Assembly: GCF_001613245.1 (NCBI RefSeq)
Contig: NZ_BDBZ01000040.1
Span: 40,853 to 104,852 of the forward strand
Length of the DNA stretch: 64,000 nucleotides
Origin: Nocardia speluncae NBRC 108251
Lineage (GTDB): Bacteria > Actinomycetota > Actinomycetes > Mycobacteriales > Mycobacteriaceae
Reading direction: 5' to 3'
Of this stretch, positions 43,797-51,835 are shown one piece after another. A program made the translations under genes and the position numbers. The first letter of the stretch is position 1. Each line of letters starts with the position of its first letter. Below the pieces are notes generated by a model. The model saw only the letters and a program-made list of their open reading frames with translations. It ran no database searches and was not told where the DNA came from.

Positions 43797-44303
43797 GTGC
43801 CCCCTACCACCGACCCGGTGATCCGCCGCGCCGAACCCGGCGACGTACCCGCGGTCGTCGACCTCGTCTACGGCCTGGCCGAATACGAGAAAGCGCGACA
43901 CGAGTGCACGCTCACCACCGAGCAGCTGCACACCGCGCTGTTCGGCCCGAACCCGGCCGTCTTCGCCCATGTGGCCCTCGTGGACGGCACGGTCGCCGGA
44001 TGCGCCATCTGGTTCCTGAACTTCTCCACCTGGGACGGCGTTCACGGGATCTACCTCGAGGACCTGTACGTCACTCCGGCGGCGCGCGGTACCGGACTCG
44101 GCCGGGCATTGCTGGCTGTTCTCGCGCACGAGGCGCACTCCCACGGCTACAGCCGGGTCAGCTGGTCGGTACTGACCTGGAACACGCCGTCGATCGGCTT
44201 CTACGAATCCCTGGGCGCCCAGGTCCAGGACGACTGGGTGGGCTACCGGCTCAGCGGTCCGGCCCTGACCGCGCTGGCCGCGACCACAGGCTCGCGCCGG
44301 TAA
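43797..44303 (+). CDS. GNAT family N-acetyltransferase (Rv3216-like)
   Basis: 168-residue acetyltransferase. The acetyl-CoA loop is ARGTGLGRALLAVLAHEA, preceded by IYLEDLYVTPAA, and the C-terminal part has NTPSIGFYESLGAQ, which resembles diamine/spermidine acetyltransferases. The substrate may be a polyamine or an amino acid. GTG 43797 has AAGGAG six bases upstream. It follows the phosphatase by 81 bases. Confidence 0.88.
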   Translation: MPPTTDPVIRRAEPGDVPAVVDLVYGLAEYEKARHECTLTTEQLHTALFGPNPAVFAHVALVDGTVAGCAIWFLNFSTWDGVHGIYLEDLYVTPAARGTGLGRALLAVLAHEAHSHGYSRVSWSVLTWNTPSIGFYESLGAQVQDDWVGYRLSGPALTALAATTGSRR

Positions 44304-44337
44304 CGGCCCACGCCCGGCGGTACCCGGACCGCAGCGC

Positions 44338-44754
44338 TCATTCCTCGTCCGTGACCCCGTACTCCTGGGCGGCCCAGCGCGAGGTGGGCGGAGCGAACAG
44401 CAGGCCCAGCGCGCCCAGCGCCACCACGCCGAGCAGGGTTCCGTACATCGGCTGCCCCGATCCGAACAGCAACGACCACACCACCGGCAGCAGCAACAGC
44501 TGGGTTATCACCGCGATGGCCCGGCCCCAGCGCTGTCCGAGCAGCAAGCCGATACCGGAGGCGAGCACCGCGCCACCGAGGATCCCGAACCACATGGCCG
44601 TGCCGTAACCGCTGATCGCGTCCTCTTCGTGCCCCAGCAGCGCCCGCACCACGAGCACCACCGCGACGGTCACCGCGACGGCGCCTTCCAGCGTCACCAG
44701 TCCACCGGCGCCACGTACGGTCCCGGGCACACCAACGTCTTTTCGCTCGACCAC
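44338..44754 (-). CDS. Small integral membrane protein (Rv3217c-like)
   Basis: 138 residues with four hydrophobic segments (LVTLEGAVAVTVAVVLVV, MWFGILGGAVLASGIGLLL, AIAVITQLLLLPVVWSLLF, LLGVVALGALGLLF) and an acidic tail. No family motif. It corresponds by order to mycobacterial Rv3217c and converges with the GNAT gene. Confidence 0.75.
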   Translation of the reverse strand: MVERKDVGVPGTVRGAGGLVTLEGAVAVTVAVVLVVRALLGHEEDAISGYGTAMWFGILGGAVLASGIGLLLGQRWGRAIAVITQLLLLPVVWSLLFGSGQPMYGTLLGVVALGALGLLFAPPTSRWAAQEYGVTDEE

Positions 44755-44945
44755 CCCGCCAGCTTAAGTTGTGTTTTCCCGATGCCCGCGGGCGCATGTT
44801 GGGCGGGCTCCCGCCGCTGCGGCCGGACCCGAGGGCACCGGCCGGCCAGGACGGCCGTGCGCAGACCCGCCCTCGACGCGCCCGGCGGTGACGCCGAGTC
44901 CGAGGCATTTGGACCCGTGTGCCGCGGTCGGGCCAGAATTACCCC

Positions 44946-45893
44946 ATGCGGACGTTGTTGATCGTCAACCCCAATGCGACCTCTACCACGGTGGCGACCC
45001 GTGACCTGCTCGCGCACGCCCTGGAGAGCCGAACGCAGTTGACGGTCGCGCATACCCAGCATCGCGGTCATGCCGCCGAGTTGGCGCAGTGGGCGGCAAC
45101 CAATGAGATGGATCTCATCGTGGTGCACGGAGGCGACGGGACGGTCAACGAGACGATCAACGGTTTCGTACCGCTGCCGCAGGTCGACGACGGCCAGGCG
45201 TGGCGGCCCCGGCTCGGCATCATTCCCGGTGGTTCGGCCAATGTGTTCGCGCGCGCACTGGATATCAAACCCGATCCGGTGGCGGCGACCAATCAATTGA
45301 TCGACCTTCTCAAAGCCGGTGACGGGGATCGCCGTATCGGTCTCGGCATCACCGATGACCGGTGGTTCTGTTTCAGCGCCGGGGTCGGTCTCGATGCGGA
45401 GGTGTGCGCCGCCATCGATTCGGCACGCGCCAAAGGACGATCGGCGACACCGGCGCGCTATGTGCGTACCACCGTGGCGCAGTTCTTCCGCGCGAAACGG
45501 GCGCAACCGGAAGTCACTGTGCACGTTCCGGGCCGCGAGCCCGTTTCGGGTGTGCATTACGCATTCGTCACCAACACCAGTCCGTGGACCTATCTGAATG
45601 CGACACCGGTATGTACCAATCCCGATACCAGGTTCGAATCCGGTCTCGGTGTGTTCGCCGTGCGAACCATGGCATTACTGCCTACACTTCGGCTGGCGAC
45701 GCAACTGTTGTCGCCACACTCCGAGCCGAAGTCGCGGAAGCTATTTCGTGACGACGACGTCCCGTCTGTGCGCATATCGAGTGCCGAGCCGATCGGCCTG
45801 CAAATCGACGGCGACTTCATCGGCAGGCGCGACGTGGTGGATTTCACCGCTGTGCCGGACGTCCTAGATGTGGTCGCTCCACGGCCGGTATGA
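44946..45893 (+). CDS. Diacylglycerol kinase-family lipid kinase
   Basis: 315 residues. The catalytic domain has TLLIVNPNATS at the N-terminus, the nucleotide loop VVHGGDGTVNETING and IPGGSANVFARAL. It phosphorylates a lipid or a sphingoid-like base at the inner membrane face. The C-terminal beta domain ends in LQIDGDFIGRRDVVDF. ATG 44946 is chosen over 44919 because the first strand follows directly. It precedes whiB1, as Rv3218 does in M. tuberculosis. Confidence 0.88.
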   Translation: MRTLLIVNPNATSTTVATRDLLAHALESRTQLTVAHTQHRGHAAELAQWAATNEMDLIVVHGGDGTVNETINGFVPLPQVDDGQAWRPRLGIIPGGSANVFARALDIKPDPVAATNQLIDLLKAGDGDRRIGLGITDDRWFCFSAGVGLDAEVCAAIDSARAKGRSATPARYVRTTVAQFFRAKRAQPEVTVHVPGREPVSGVHYAFVTNTSPWTYLNATPVCTNPDTRFESGLGVFAVRTMALLPTLRLATQLLSPHSEPKSRKLFRDDDVPSVRISSAEPIGLQIDGDFIGRRDVVDFTAVPDVLDVVAPRPV

Positions 45894-45990
45894 ACCGGCG
45901 CATCCGGGAAGTAAATCCCGTTTGTGCTGCGGAAACCGCCGTAGGCGAGTAAAAAGGACTGCGGCGGGTCTCCTCGTGGGGCCTTCAGTG

Positions 45991-46006
45991 CGTGAGCTTC
46001 CCCACG
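45991..46006. promoter_or_regulatory. CRP-like site 1 upstream of whiB1
   Basis: CGTGA-N6-CCACG, one mismatch from a symmetric CRP site. It is centred 49 bases before site 2. M. tuberculosis whiB1 is controlled by CRP (Rv3676) through two sites, which supports the reading. Confidence 0.45.
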
Positions 46007-46039
46007 GTGCGTCGGATACCTATTGACATCTACGGTGTT

Positions 46040-46055
46040 CGTGAAAGCATTCACA
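46040..46055. promoter_or_regulatory. CRP-like site 2 upstream of whiB1
   Basis: CGTGA-N6-TCACA, a nearly exact match to TGTGA-N6-TCACA with a perfect GTGA/TCAC core. It lies 12 bases after a consensus -35 TTGACA (46023-46028) and would cover the expected -10, so binding here could repress. Confidence 0.6.
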
Positions 46056-46144
46056 AGCAACCGTGCGGAAACATTCAGTTCGCACAAGTGAACGATCCAG
46101 CAACCGATCGGCGCCCTGTGGCGCCCTACAAAGGAGCAGAAGGA

Positions 46145-46399
46145 ATGGACTGGCGCCATAAGGCCATCTGTCGCGATGAGGACCCTGAGCTGTTTTTCCC
46201 GGTGGGCAACAGTGGTCCTGCGCTCGCGCAGATTGCCGATGCCAAGCTGGTCTGCGCCCGCTGCCCCGTTACCGCCGAATGCCTGTCCTGGGCTCTGGGT
46301 TCCGGGCAGGACGCCGGTGTATGGGGCGGAATGAGCGAAGACGAGCGGCGCGCGCTCAAGCGTCGTAATGCGCGCACCCGCACTCGTACGGCTGTCTGA
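46145..46399 (+). CDS. whiB1: Transcriptional regulator WhiB1
   Basis: 84-residue Wbl protein with a nitric-oxide-sensitive [4Fe-4S] cluster, essential in mycobacteria, which binds the principal sigma factor. Cysteines C9, C37, C40 and C46 are in place, followed by GVWGG and the basic tail RRALKRRNARTRTRT. ATG 46145 follows GGAG and AAGG. A longer frame to 45992 would include the CRP site and promoter and is rejected. A terminator follows at 46458. Confidence 0.96.
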   Translation: MDWRHKAICRDEDPELFFPVGNSGPALAQIADAKLVCARCPVTAECLSWALGSGQDAGVWGGMSEDERRALKRRNARTRTRTAV

Positions 46400-46457
46400 G
46401 AACGCGGGGAAGCGACTACCGGACCATTTCCAGCCCGGCCCGGGGAGTCGCGGAATG

Positions 46458-46484
46458 CCCGGCACCAGTGAATCTGGTGCCGGG
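46458..46484 (+). terminator. whiB1 terminator
   Basis: CCCGGCACCAG (46458-46468) pairs with CTGGTGCCGGG (46474-46484) around a five-base loop. CTGTAGTTTATAAA follows. It lies about 60 bases after whiB1. Confidence 0.75.
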
Positions 46485-46619
46485 CTGTAGTTTATAAAGG
46501 GCCACCGATCGGCAGGGAATCGGCAATTTGCCGGAAAGTCGCCCGATTAATAAGTGGGGTTTCCGACCACGGCCGATCGGCGGTATGCATAATTGAAACC
46601 GGCGAGTTTCCGCCGGGTA

Positions 46620-48134
46620 TCAGCGTGCCGCCCTACGCCCCAACGGCACGCGCAGCACCGCGTCCGTCCCGATATCGGTGCCAGGGTGTAACCCGATCGA
46701 CCCACCCAGTTCCGCCGTCACCAGCGTGCGCACGATCTGCAGTCCCAGACTGTCCGACGATTCCAGGCTGAAATCGGCCGGCAGTCCGCGCCCGTCATCG
46801 CTGATGATCACGTCCAGCCAGCGGGCCGAACGCTCCGCGCGAATGGTCACCGTGCCGTTCTGGCCGCCGTCGAAGGCATGCTCGATAGCGTTCTGCACGA
46901 GTTCGGTCAGCACCATCACCAGCGGTGTGGCGCGCTCGGCCGAGAAAACTCCCAGCGAACCCGCCCGGCGTACGGTGATCCGGGCGGTGTGCACGGTCGC
47001 GACATCGGCCATGATCGGCAGCAACCGGTCCACGACCTCGTCCAGATCGACCTCCTCGTCCACCGACATGGACAGCATCTCGTGCACCGAGGCGATCGAG
47101 GTGACCCGGCGCACCGATTCGGTGAGCGCCACGCGCGCTTCGTCGTTCTCGGTGCGCCGCGCCTGCAACCGCAGCAGCGCCGCCACAGTCTGCAGGTTGT
47201 TCTTCACCCGGTGATGGATTTCCCGGATGGTGGCGTCCTTACTGAGCAACGCGCGGTCGCGACGTTTGACTTCGGTGACGTCACGCACGAGCACCGCGGC
47301 CCCGGCCAGCTCAGCGTGCGGCCGCAGCACGAGGGTGCGCAACAGTACGGTCGCCCCGCGCGCCTCCACCTCCATCCGCCGGCCGGTGCGCCCGGCGAGC
47401 GCTGCCTGGATATCGCCCACCACCTCCTGCGCGTCGAACGGGTCGGTGATCAGCGATCGTGTGGTGGTCGCCAGATCCTGCCCTTCCAGATCGGCCTGCA
47501 AACCCATGCGGTGATACGCCGACAGGGCGTTCGGGCTTGCGTAGGTGACGATGCCGTCGGTGTCGAGCCGGATGAACCCGTCACCGGCCCGCGGGCTGGA
47601 ATGGGTGGCGGCACGGTCCTCGGTGGTCGGAAAGGTCCCGTCGGCCATCATCTGGCACAGATCATCGGCGCACGCGACATAGGCGATCTCCAGGCCGCTG
47701 CGCACCCGGGAACGCTGCCGGTCGGTATCGCGGCTCAGCACCGCGATCACATCGTCGCCGCACCGTACCGGGATCGCCTCCCGGATGGCCTGCACCGGGT
47801 ACGGGTGATATACCCCCGTCGCCTCCCCCTCGGTATCCGTGCGCACGATCTCCCCACTGGTCAGAGCGTCGAAAACCTGCGAGTGATCCGCCCGCCGAGC
47901 AACCGAGCCCACCAAGTCCCCCAGGTGAACGGTCGGCGCGGTGGTGGGCCGGCACTGCGCGACACACACGACATCGGCACCATCCCGAATCGGCCCCGCT
48001 CCGACCCACAGCAGCAGATCGGCGAACGATAGATCGGCGAGCAATTGCCAGTCCCCGACGACGCGCTGCAGATGATCCACCGCCACCCCGGGGAGATCAG
48101 TGTGTTCGGCCAGCAGATCGCTCAGTGTGGACAT
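46620..48134 (-). CDS. pdtaS: PdtaS-like sensor histidine kinase
   Basis: 504-residue soluble kinase. A GAF-like domain (1-160) and a PAS domain (about 190-290, DGIVTYASPNALSAYHRMG) precede a HisKA_2 dimer helix with the phosphorylated histidine in REIHHRVKNNLQTVAALL near residue 307. The HATPase domain has ELVQNAIEHAF, DDGRGLP and GLQIVRTLV. There is no membrane segment. In M. tuberculosis PdtaS signals to the antiterminator response regulator PdtaR, encoded elsewhere. It converges with whiB1, as Rv3220c does. Confidence 0.93.
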   Translation of the reverse strand: MSTLSDLLAEHTDLPGVAVDHLQRVVGDWQLLADLSFADLLLWVGAGPIRDGADVVCVAQCRPTTAPTVHLGDLVGSVARRADHSQVFDALTSGEIVRTDTEGEATGVYHPYPVQAIREAIPVRCGDDVIAVLSRDTDRQRSRVRSGLEIAYVACADDLCQMMADGTFPTTEDRAATHSSPRAGDGFIRLDTDGIVTYASPNALSAYHRMGLQADLEGQDLATTTRSLITDPFDAQEVVGDIQAALAGRTGRRMEVEARGATVLLRTLVLRPHAELAGAAVLVRDVTEVKRRDRALLSKDATIREIHHRVKNNLQTVAALLRLQARRTENDEARVALTESVRRVTSIASVHEMLSMSVDEEVDLDEVVDRLLPIMADVATVHTARITVRRAGSLGVFSAERATPLVMVLTELVQNAIEHAFDGGQNGTVTIRAERSARWLDVIISDDGRGLPADFSLESSDSLGLQIVRTLVTAELGGSIGLHPGTDIGTDAVLRVPLGRRAAR

Positions 48135-48444
48135 GAGCTAATTCTGGCGTGCCCTCCGTATACGGCGTTGCGGCCCCCGCTGATCTGCCCCTTCGAGAGA
48201 CCATGCGGCGGTGGACCATCGTTCGATCGGGACCGCCGCCCGGTTTGTGATCGGACACGGCCCTGCCGGTTCCGCCCGCCCATCGACTCGACAACGGCCT
48301 CGGCAAGGCGCACTCCGGCCGGTTGCGCCGCGACAGTCGCCGCCACCGATGCCTCGACCAAACATGCGTACACGTAATATTGCGTGTACGCATGTTTTTG
48401 ATTAAGTTCGTCGCGAGACCAGATCAACGAAACGGAGCGTGCGA
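48135..48444. other. 310-base intergenic interval with an operator palindrome near its end
   Basis: The stretch between pdtaS and the TIM-barrel gene. Short frames on both strands show no family features. The last 85 bases are markedly AT-richer and hold the palindrome at 48360-48397. Confidence 0.5.
48360..48397. promoter_or_regulatory. Perfect long palindrome, candidate operator
   Basis: AACATGCGTACACG pairs exactly with CGTGTACGCATGTT around an eight-base AT-rich centre, with one more A-T pair outside (48360-48374 and 48383-48397). It lies 47 bases before the TIM-barrel start. Runs of Ts follow, so a terminator is possible, but no gene upstream on that strand needs one. A TetR-type operator is more likely. 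Confidence 0.6.
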
Positions 48445-49470
48445 ATGCGCGGCAAAGGAATGACATACGACACCGGGCTCGTCCGGAACGGCCGAATATC
48501 GCGCCCGGACTTCGACCCGGCGGTGGTCGAGCGTGAACTCGCGATCATCCGCGACGACCTGCACTGCAACGCCGTCCAGATCATCGGTGGCGACCCCGAC
48601 AGGCTCGAACTCGCAGGCCGCTGCGCCGCCGAACTGGGGCTCGAGGTCTGGTTCTCGCCCTACCCGTTGGAACTGCCCCGCGACGAGATATCGACACTGT
48701 TCACCGACTGCGCACAGCGCGCGGAGGGGCTGCGCCGGACCGGCGCCGAGGTGGTATTCGTCGCCGGAGTCGAGTTGAGCATCATGAACCGTGGCTTCGT
48801 CCCCGGCGACAGTGTCGAGCAACGGCTGGACCTGCTGTTGCGCGATCCGGACCGCCACGCCGAACGATTCGCCGAGGTGAGCGCCCGGCTCGACGATTTC
48901 TTCGGTAGTGCACTGCCGGCGATCCGCGAACACTTCCACGGCAAGGTCACCTACGCCTGCATACCGTTCGAGCGCATCGACTGGACGCCGTTCGACTTTC
49001 TCGCCATCGAACTCATTCGCTCCGCCGAGGTGGCCGACCAGTTCCGGGCGGGTGTACACAGCCTCGTGGCGCAGGGGAAACCCGTGGCCATCACCGGCTT
49101 CGGTACAGCCACCTGGCGCGGCGCCGGTGCTGTGGCGCCACGAAGTATGGAGATCGTCGAATACGACGCGCACGGCGAGCCACTGCGCCTCACCGGGGAA
49201 TACGAACGAGACGAAGCGGGCCAAGCCGCTTATTTGCGCGAGCTGTTGGAGATCTTCGATTCGGAAGGCGTCGACAGCACCTTCGTCTTCCTCTTCGCGC
49301 TGTACAACTACCCCCACCGCACGACCGGCGACCCACGCGACGACCTCGACCTCGCCGGTCTGGGCATAGTCAAGGTCCTACCGGACGGCCGCGGCGATAC
49401 CTACCCGGATATGCCCTGGGAACCCAAGGCGGCCTTTACCGCGGTCGCCGAGCACTACCGCCGCACATAG
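48445..49470 (+). CDS. TIM-barrel, glycoside-hydrolase-like protein of unknown role
   Basis: 341-residue cytoplasmic protein that looks like a clan-A glycosidase barrel: YDTGLVRNGRISRPDFDP, DDLHCNAVQIIGGDPDRLE, EVWFSPYPLELP, VVFVAGVELSIMNRGFVPG, AITGFGTAT and STFVFLFALYNYPHR. Some homologues carry the label abortive infection protein, which I recall only as an annotation and cannot support. The usual catalytic glutamates are not clearly assigned. ATG 48445 has GGAG seven bases upstream. It stands alone behind a palindromic operator. Confidence 0.6.
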   Translation: MRGKGMTYDTGLVRNGRISRPDFDPAVVERELAIIRDDLHCNAVQIIGGDPDRLELAGRCAAELGLEVWFSPYPLELPRDEISTLFTDCAQRAEGLRRTGAEVVFVAGVELSIMNRGFVPGDSVEQRLDLLLRDPDRHAERFAEVSARLDDFFGSALPAIREHFHGKVTYACIPFERIDWTPFDFLAIELIRSAEVADQFRAGVHSLVAQGKPVAITGFGTATWRGAGAVAPRSMEIVEYDAHGEPLRLTGEYERDEAGQAAYLRELLEIFDSEGVDSTFVFLFALYNYPHRTTGDPRDDLDLAGLGIVKVLPDGRGDTYPDMPWEPKAAFTAVAEHYRRT

Positions 49471-49567
49471 TCTCGGCACCGGGTGCCGGACGGCAATATC
49501 AGTGCGGTGGTCCCGCACTCGGCAGCGAAGACCACCCTGCCGCGACCGAGCGCGACGGGCGCAGGAA

Positions 49568-49783
49568 TCAATCGATCACGGCGATGAGGTCACCCGCTTG
49601 GAGGACTTGGCCGGGTTCGACGGCTACGGCGGACACCGAACCGCCGGCCTCGGCGAGCACCGGGATCTCCATCTTCATGGATTCCAGCAGCACCAGGGTC
49701 TGGTCCGTGGCGACCTGGTCGCCCACCGCAACCTCGACGGTGAGCACTGTGGAGACCATTTCCGCCCGCACTTCTTCGGCCAT
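49568..49783 (-). CDS. Biotinyl carrier protein (TB7.3-like)
   Basis: 71-residue single biotinyl domain: MVSTVLTVEVAVGDQV, the biotin site LLESMKMEIPV with the modified lysine, and VEPGQVLQAGDLIAVID. It would carry biotin for a carboxylase encoded elsewhere. It matches Rv3221c by position next to the RsrA and SigH genes. ATG 49783 has GAGG upstream; the longer frame to 49858 is not supported. Confidence 0.92.
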   Translation of the reverse strand: MAEEVRAEMVSTVLTVEVAVGDQVATDQTLVLLESMKMEIPVLAEAGGSVSAVAVEPGQVLQAGDLIAVID

Positions 49784-49930
49784 GACACCTCGTTCGTCTG
49801 CTTCGTTGCGGTATCGGGTGACGCGACCCGATGTACCGCCGTCGGTACAGCCAATCACACGTGAAACAATGGCCGAGATCGATATCTACTCCCCGCAGTC
49901 GCGGGAAACGTCCCCAGGAGGGAGCTACCC

Positions 49931-50005
49931 ATGGGTAAGCGTGGCCGCAAGAAGCGCAGCCGTAAGGGCAACGCCGCCAATCACGGCAAACGTCCCAACG
50001 CCTGA
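49931..50005 (+). CDS. 50S ribosomal protein bL37, 24 residues
   Basis: A very short basic frame: MGKRGRKKRSRKGN then AANHGKRPNA. It closely resembles the actinobacterial ribosomal protein bL37 seen in mycobacterial 50S structures. AGGAGGGAG lies seven bases before the ATG, and a strong terminator follows 25 bases after the stop, so it is a complete separate transcription unit. The length (24 residues) is that of the family. Confidence 0.9.
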   Translation: MGKRGRKKRSRKGNAANHGKRPNA

Positions 50006-50030
50006 GCCGCCGGCGCAGGCACGGAAACAG

Positions 50031-50061
50031 ACAACCCGCACTCCTGAGGAGTGCGGGTTGT
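50031..50061 (+). terminator. bL37 terminator
   Basis: A 14-base perfect stem (50031-50044 with 50048-50061, core ACAACCCGCACTCC) and a TGA loop, then GTTC. Confidence 0.85.
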
Positions 50062-50146
50062 GTTCATCGGGGGCACTTTCGGCGGCGGTGCCGCGCGTTC
50101 CGCCCGCATCGGTACCGCGTATCGGTCGAGTCCGGCGCGGCGGCCG

Positions 50147-50437
50147 CTACTCGGCGGTGCTGTCCTCGGTGGTGAGCGTCACCGAGCGGCTGCGGATCTC
50201 CACCATGAGGCGTTCCCTGAGGGAATCCGGGGCCTTGTCGCCGCCGCATTTGCGGCTGAGCAGGCTCTTGATCTTCTCTTCGATGCCGTAGGCCTCGATA
50301 CAAGGCGAGCAGTGGTCCATATGGTGCTGCAACCGTTCGCGGGTGCGGTCGTCGCACTCGCCGTCGAGCATCAGCCAGACATCTGCCAGTACCGCCGTGC
50401 AGTCGAGCTCCATATCGGGATCGTGCTCGGTGCTCAC
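50147..50437 (-). CDS. rsrA: Anti-sigma factor RsrA/RshA (zinc-containing, redox-sensitive)
   Basis: 96-residue ZAS-type anti-sigma factor that holds SigH inactive until its thiols are oxidised. The zinc motif is H39-x3-C43-x2-C46 (HMDHCSPC), with the further redox cysteine C13 in LDCTAV, plus C28 and one in SRKCGGD. GTG 50437 overlaps the sigH stop as GTGA, so sigma and anti-sigma are made together. Confidence 0.94.
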   Translation of the reverse strand: MSTEHDPDMELDCTAVLADVWLMLDGECDDRTRERLQHHMDHCSPCIEAYGIEEKIKSLLSRKCGGDKAPDSLRERLMVEIRSRSVTLTTEDSTAE

Positions 50438-51219
50438 TGCTTGACCTCCTGGCGCACCTCTGTGGACTCGGCGCTGCGGTTGAACCCTCGTTCGCGCGCG
50501 ACGTCGCCGAGTAGACCCTTCAGCTGTTTCCGGCCGCGGTGCAGCCGGGACATCACCGTACCGATAGGTGTGCCCATGATGTCGGCGATTTCCTTGTACG
50601 GGAAACCTTCGACATCGGCGTAGTACACCGCCATCCGGAATTCCTCCGGCAACTGGATGAGGGCGGCCTTGATGTCGTCGTCCGGGAGTGCGTCGAGGGC
50701 CTCGACCTCCGCCGAGCGCAGACCGGTCGAACTGTGCTCGGCGGTGGCCGCGAGCTGCCAATCGGTGATCTCTTCCGTCGGATACTGCGCGGGCTGGCGC
50801 TGTTTCTTCCGGTACGAGTTGATGTAGGTGTTGGTGAGGATCCGGTACAGCCAGGCCCGCAGGTTGGTGCCTTCTTTGAAGGATTTGAAACCGGCATAGG
50901 CCTTGACATAGGTCTCCTGGACCAAGTCCTCGGCATCGGCGGGGTTACGCGTCATCCGCAGCGCGGCGCCGTAGAGCTGGTCCAGCATGGGTAGCGCGTC
51001 CCGCTCGAACCGCCGGTCCAGTTCGGCGCCGGTTTCCGGCTGTTCGGCAGGCCGCTCGTCGGCGCCGGTTCCGGTCGCCACGTCGTCCTCGCTCGTCACA
51101 CGTGTCCCTTCGATAGGTTCACCAGCCAAATCTACCGGGAGTGTGAAGTCGGAGAAGAACCGCGTGTGCGCCAGGGCCGGATCCGCGGTGATCGGGCGTT
51201 GTTCGGTCAGAACGGGCAC
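50434..51219 (-). CDS. sigH: ECF sigma factor SigH (SigR-type), oxidative/thiol stress
   Basis: ECF sigma factor with region 2 (LDQLYGAALRMTRNPADAED, AWLYRILTNTYINSYRKKQR) and region 4 (LPEEFRMAVYYADVEGFPYK, GTPIGTVMSRLHRGRKQL). GTG 51219 has AAGGAG upstream, giving 261 residues. A second GTG at 51099, with AAGGG upstream, gives 221 residues, near the M. tuberculosis length. Two isoforms are therefore possible, as known for SigR in Streptomyces, where the longer one is unstable. The frame open to 51360 begins upstream of the promoter and is rejected. An autoregulatory promoter lies at 51300-51326. Confidence 0.94.
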   Translation of the reverse strand: MPVLTEQRPITADPALAHTRFFSDFTLPVDLAGEPIEGTRVTSEDDVATGTGADERPAEQPETGAELDRRFERDALPMLDQLYGAALRMTRNPADAEDLVQETYVKAYAGFKSFKEGTNLRAWLYRILTNTYINSYRKKQRQPAQYPTEEITDWQLAATAEHSSTGLRSAEVEALDALPDDDIKAALIQLPEEFRMAVYYADVEGFPYKEIADIMGTPIGTVMSRLHRGRKQLKGLLGDVARERGFNRSAESTEVRQEVKQ

Positions 51220-51299
51220 CGTCGCTCCTTCGCTGTACGTGGGGTCGGGCATCGGTGGCCGGGGAACGGCCCGCCCGATGCGCTTTATCTGCCGCGTAC

Positions 51300-51326
51300 A
51301 ACCCGCACCGGTCGCGAAGTGTTCCC
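51300..51326 (-). promoter_or_regulatory. SigH-dependent autoregulatory promoter
   Basis: On the minus strand, GGGAAC (51326-51321), exactly 18 bases, then GTT (51302-51300). This equals the SigR/SigH consensus GGAAT/C-N18-GTT. Transcription would start near 51293, about 75 bases before GTG 51219. Confidence 0.85.
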
Positions 51327-51343
51327 GGGTTAAGGTGCTGTCC

Positions 51344-51835
51344 ATGGCAGCAGGCGCCACACCGGCGATCCGCGCACTGCTCGCGGACGCGGCGGTGCAT
51401 ACCGTGCACAGTTACGACCACGACCCGCGGAGCGAATCCTTCGGCACCGAGGCGGTCGGTGTGCTGCGCGCGCGGCTCGGGGTAGCGGACCGGCGGATCT
51501 TCAAGACACTGATTCTGGAGTTGTCCACCGGATCGCTGGCTGTGGCGGTAATTCCGGTCCCCGAAACGTTGTCGTTGAAAGCGGCGGCCGCTGCGCTCGG
51601 GGCTCCGAAGGCGACGATGGCGGACCGGGCGAAGGCCGAACGCGCCACAGGCTATGTGCTCGGCGGGATCTCGCCGCTGGGGCAGCGCCGGCGCCACCCG
51701 ACCGTGGTCGATGCTTCGGCGTCGCACTGGGAGACCGTGTTCTGCAGCGCGGGTAGACGCGGAGTGGAGATCGAAGTCGCTCCCGCGGATCTGATCCGGT
51801 TGGCCGGCGCGGTCACCGCACCGGTCACTGCCTGA
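51344..51835 (+). CDS. ybaK: Cys-tRNA(Pro)/Cys-tRNA(Cys) deacylase YbaK/EbsC
   Basis: 163-residue editing enzyme that removes cysteine from mischarged tRNA(Pro). The fold is visible as HSYDHDPRSESFGTEAVG, FKTLILELSTGSLAVAVIPV, the lysine in LSLKAAAAALGAPKATMADR and TGYVLGGISPLGQRRRHPTVV. ATG 51344 starts 18 bases from the SigH-type -35 on the other strand, so the two genes share a control region. It resembles Rv3224A/B in place. Confidence 0.9.
   Translation: MAAGATPAIRALLADAAVHTVHSYDHDPRSESFGTEAVGVLRARLGVADRRIFKTLILELSTGSLAVAVIPVPETLSLKAAAAALGAPKATMADRAKAERATGYVLGGISPLGQRRRHPTVVDASASHWETVFCSAGRRGVEIEVAPADLIRLAGAVTAPVTA

Noticed and set aside
45894..46144. Longer WhiB1 frame starting at 45992
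   Set aside because: It would include the CRP-like site and the -35 element; ATG 46145 has a good ribosome site and the family length.
48122..48466. Minus-strand frame of 114 codons between pdtaS and the TIM-barrel gene
   Set aside because: It crosses the palindrome and the pdtaS start, and no TetR or other domain could be recognised although one was looked for.
51220..51360. SigH frame extended to 51360
   Set aside because: It begins upstream of the SigH-type promoter, so the main transcript could not encode it.
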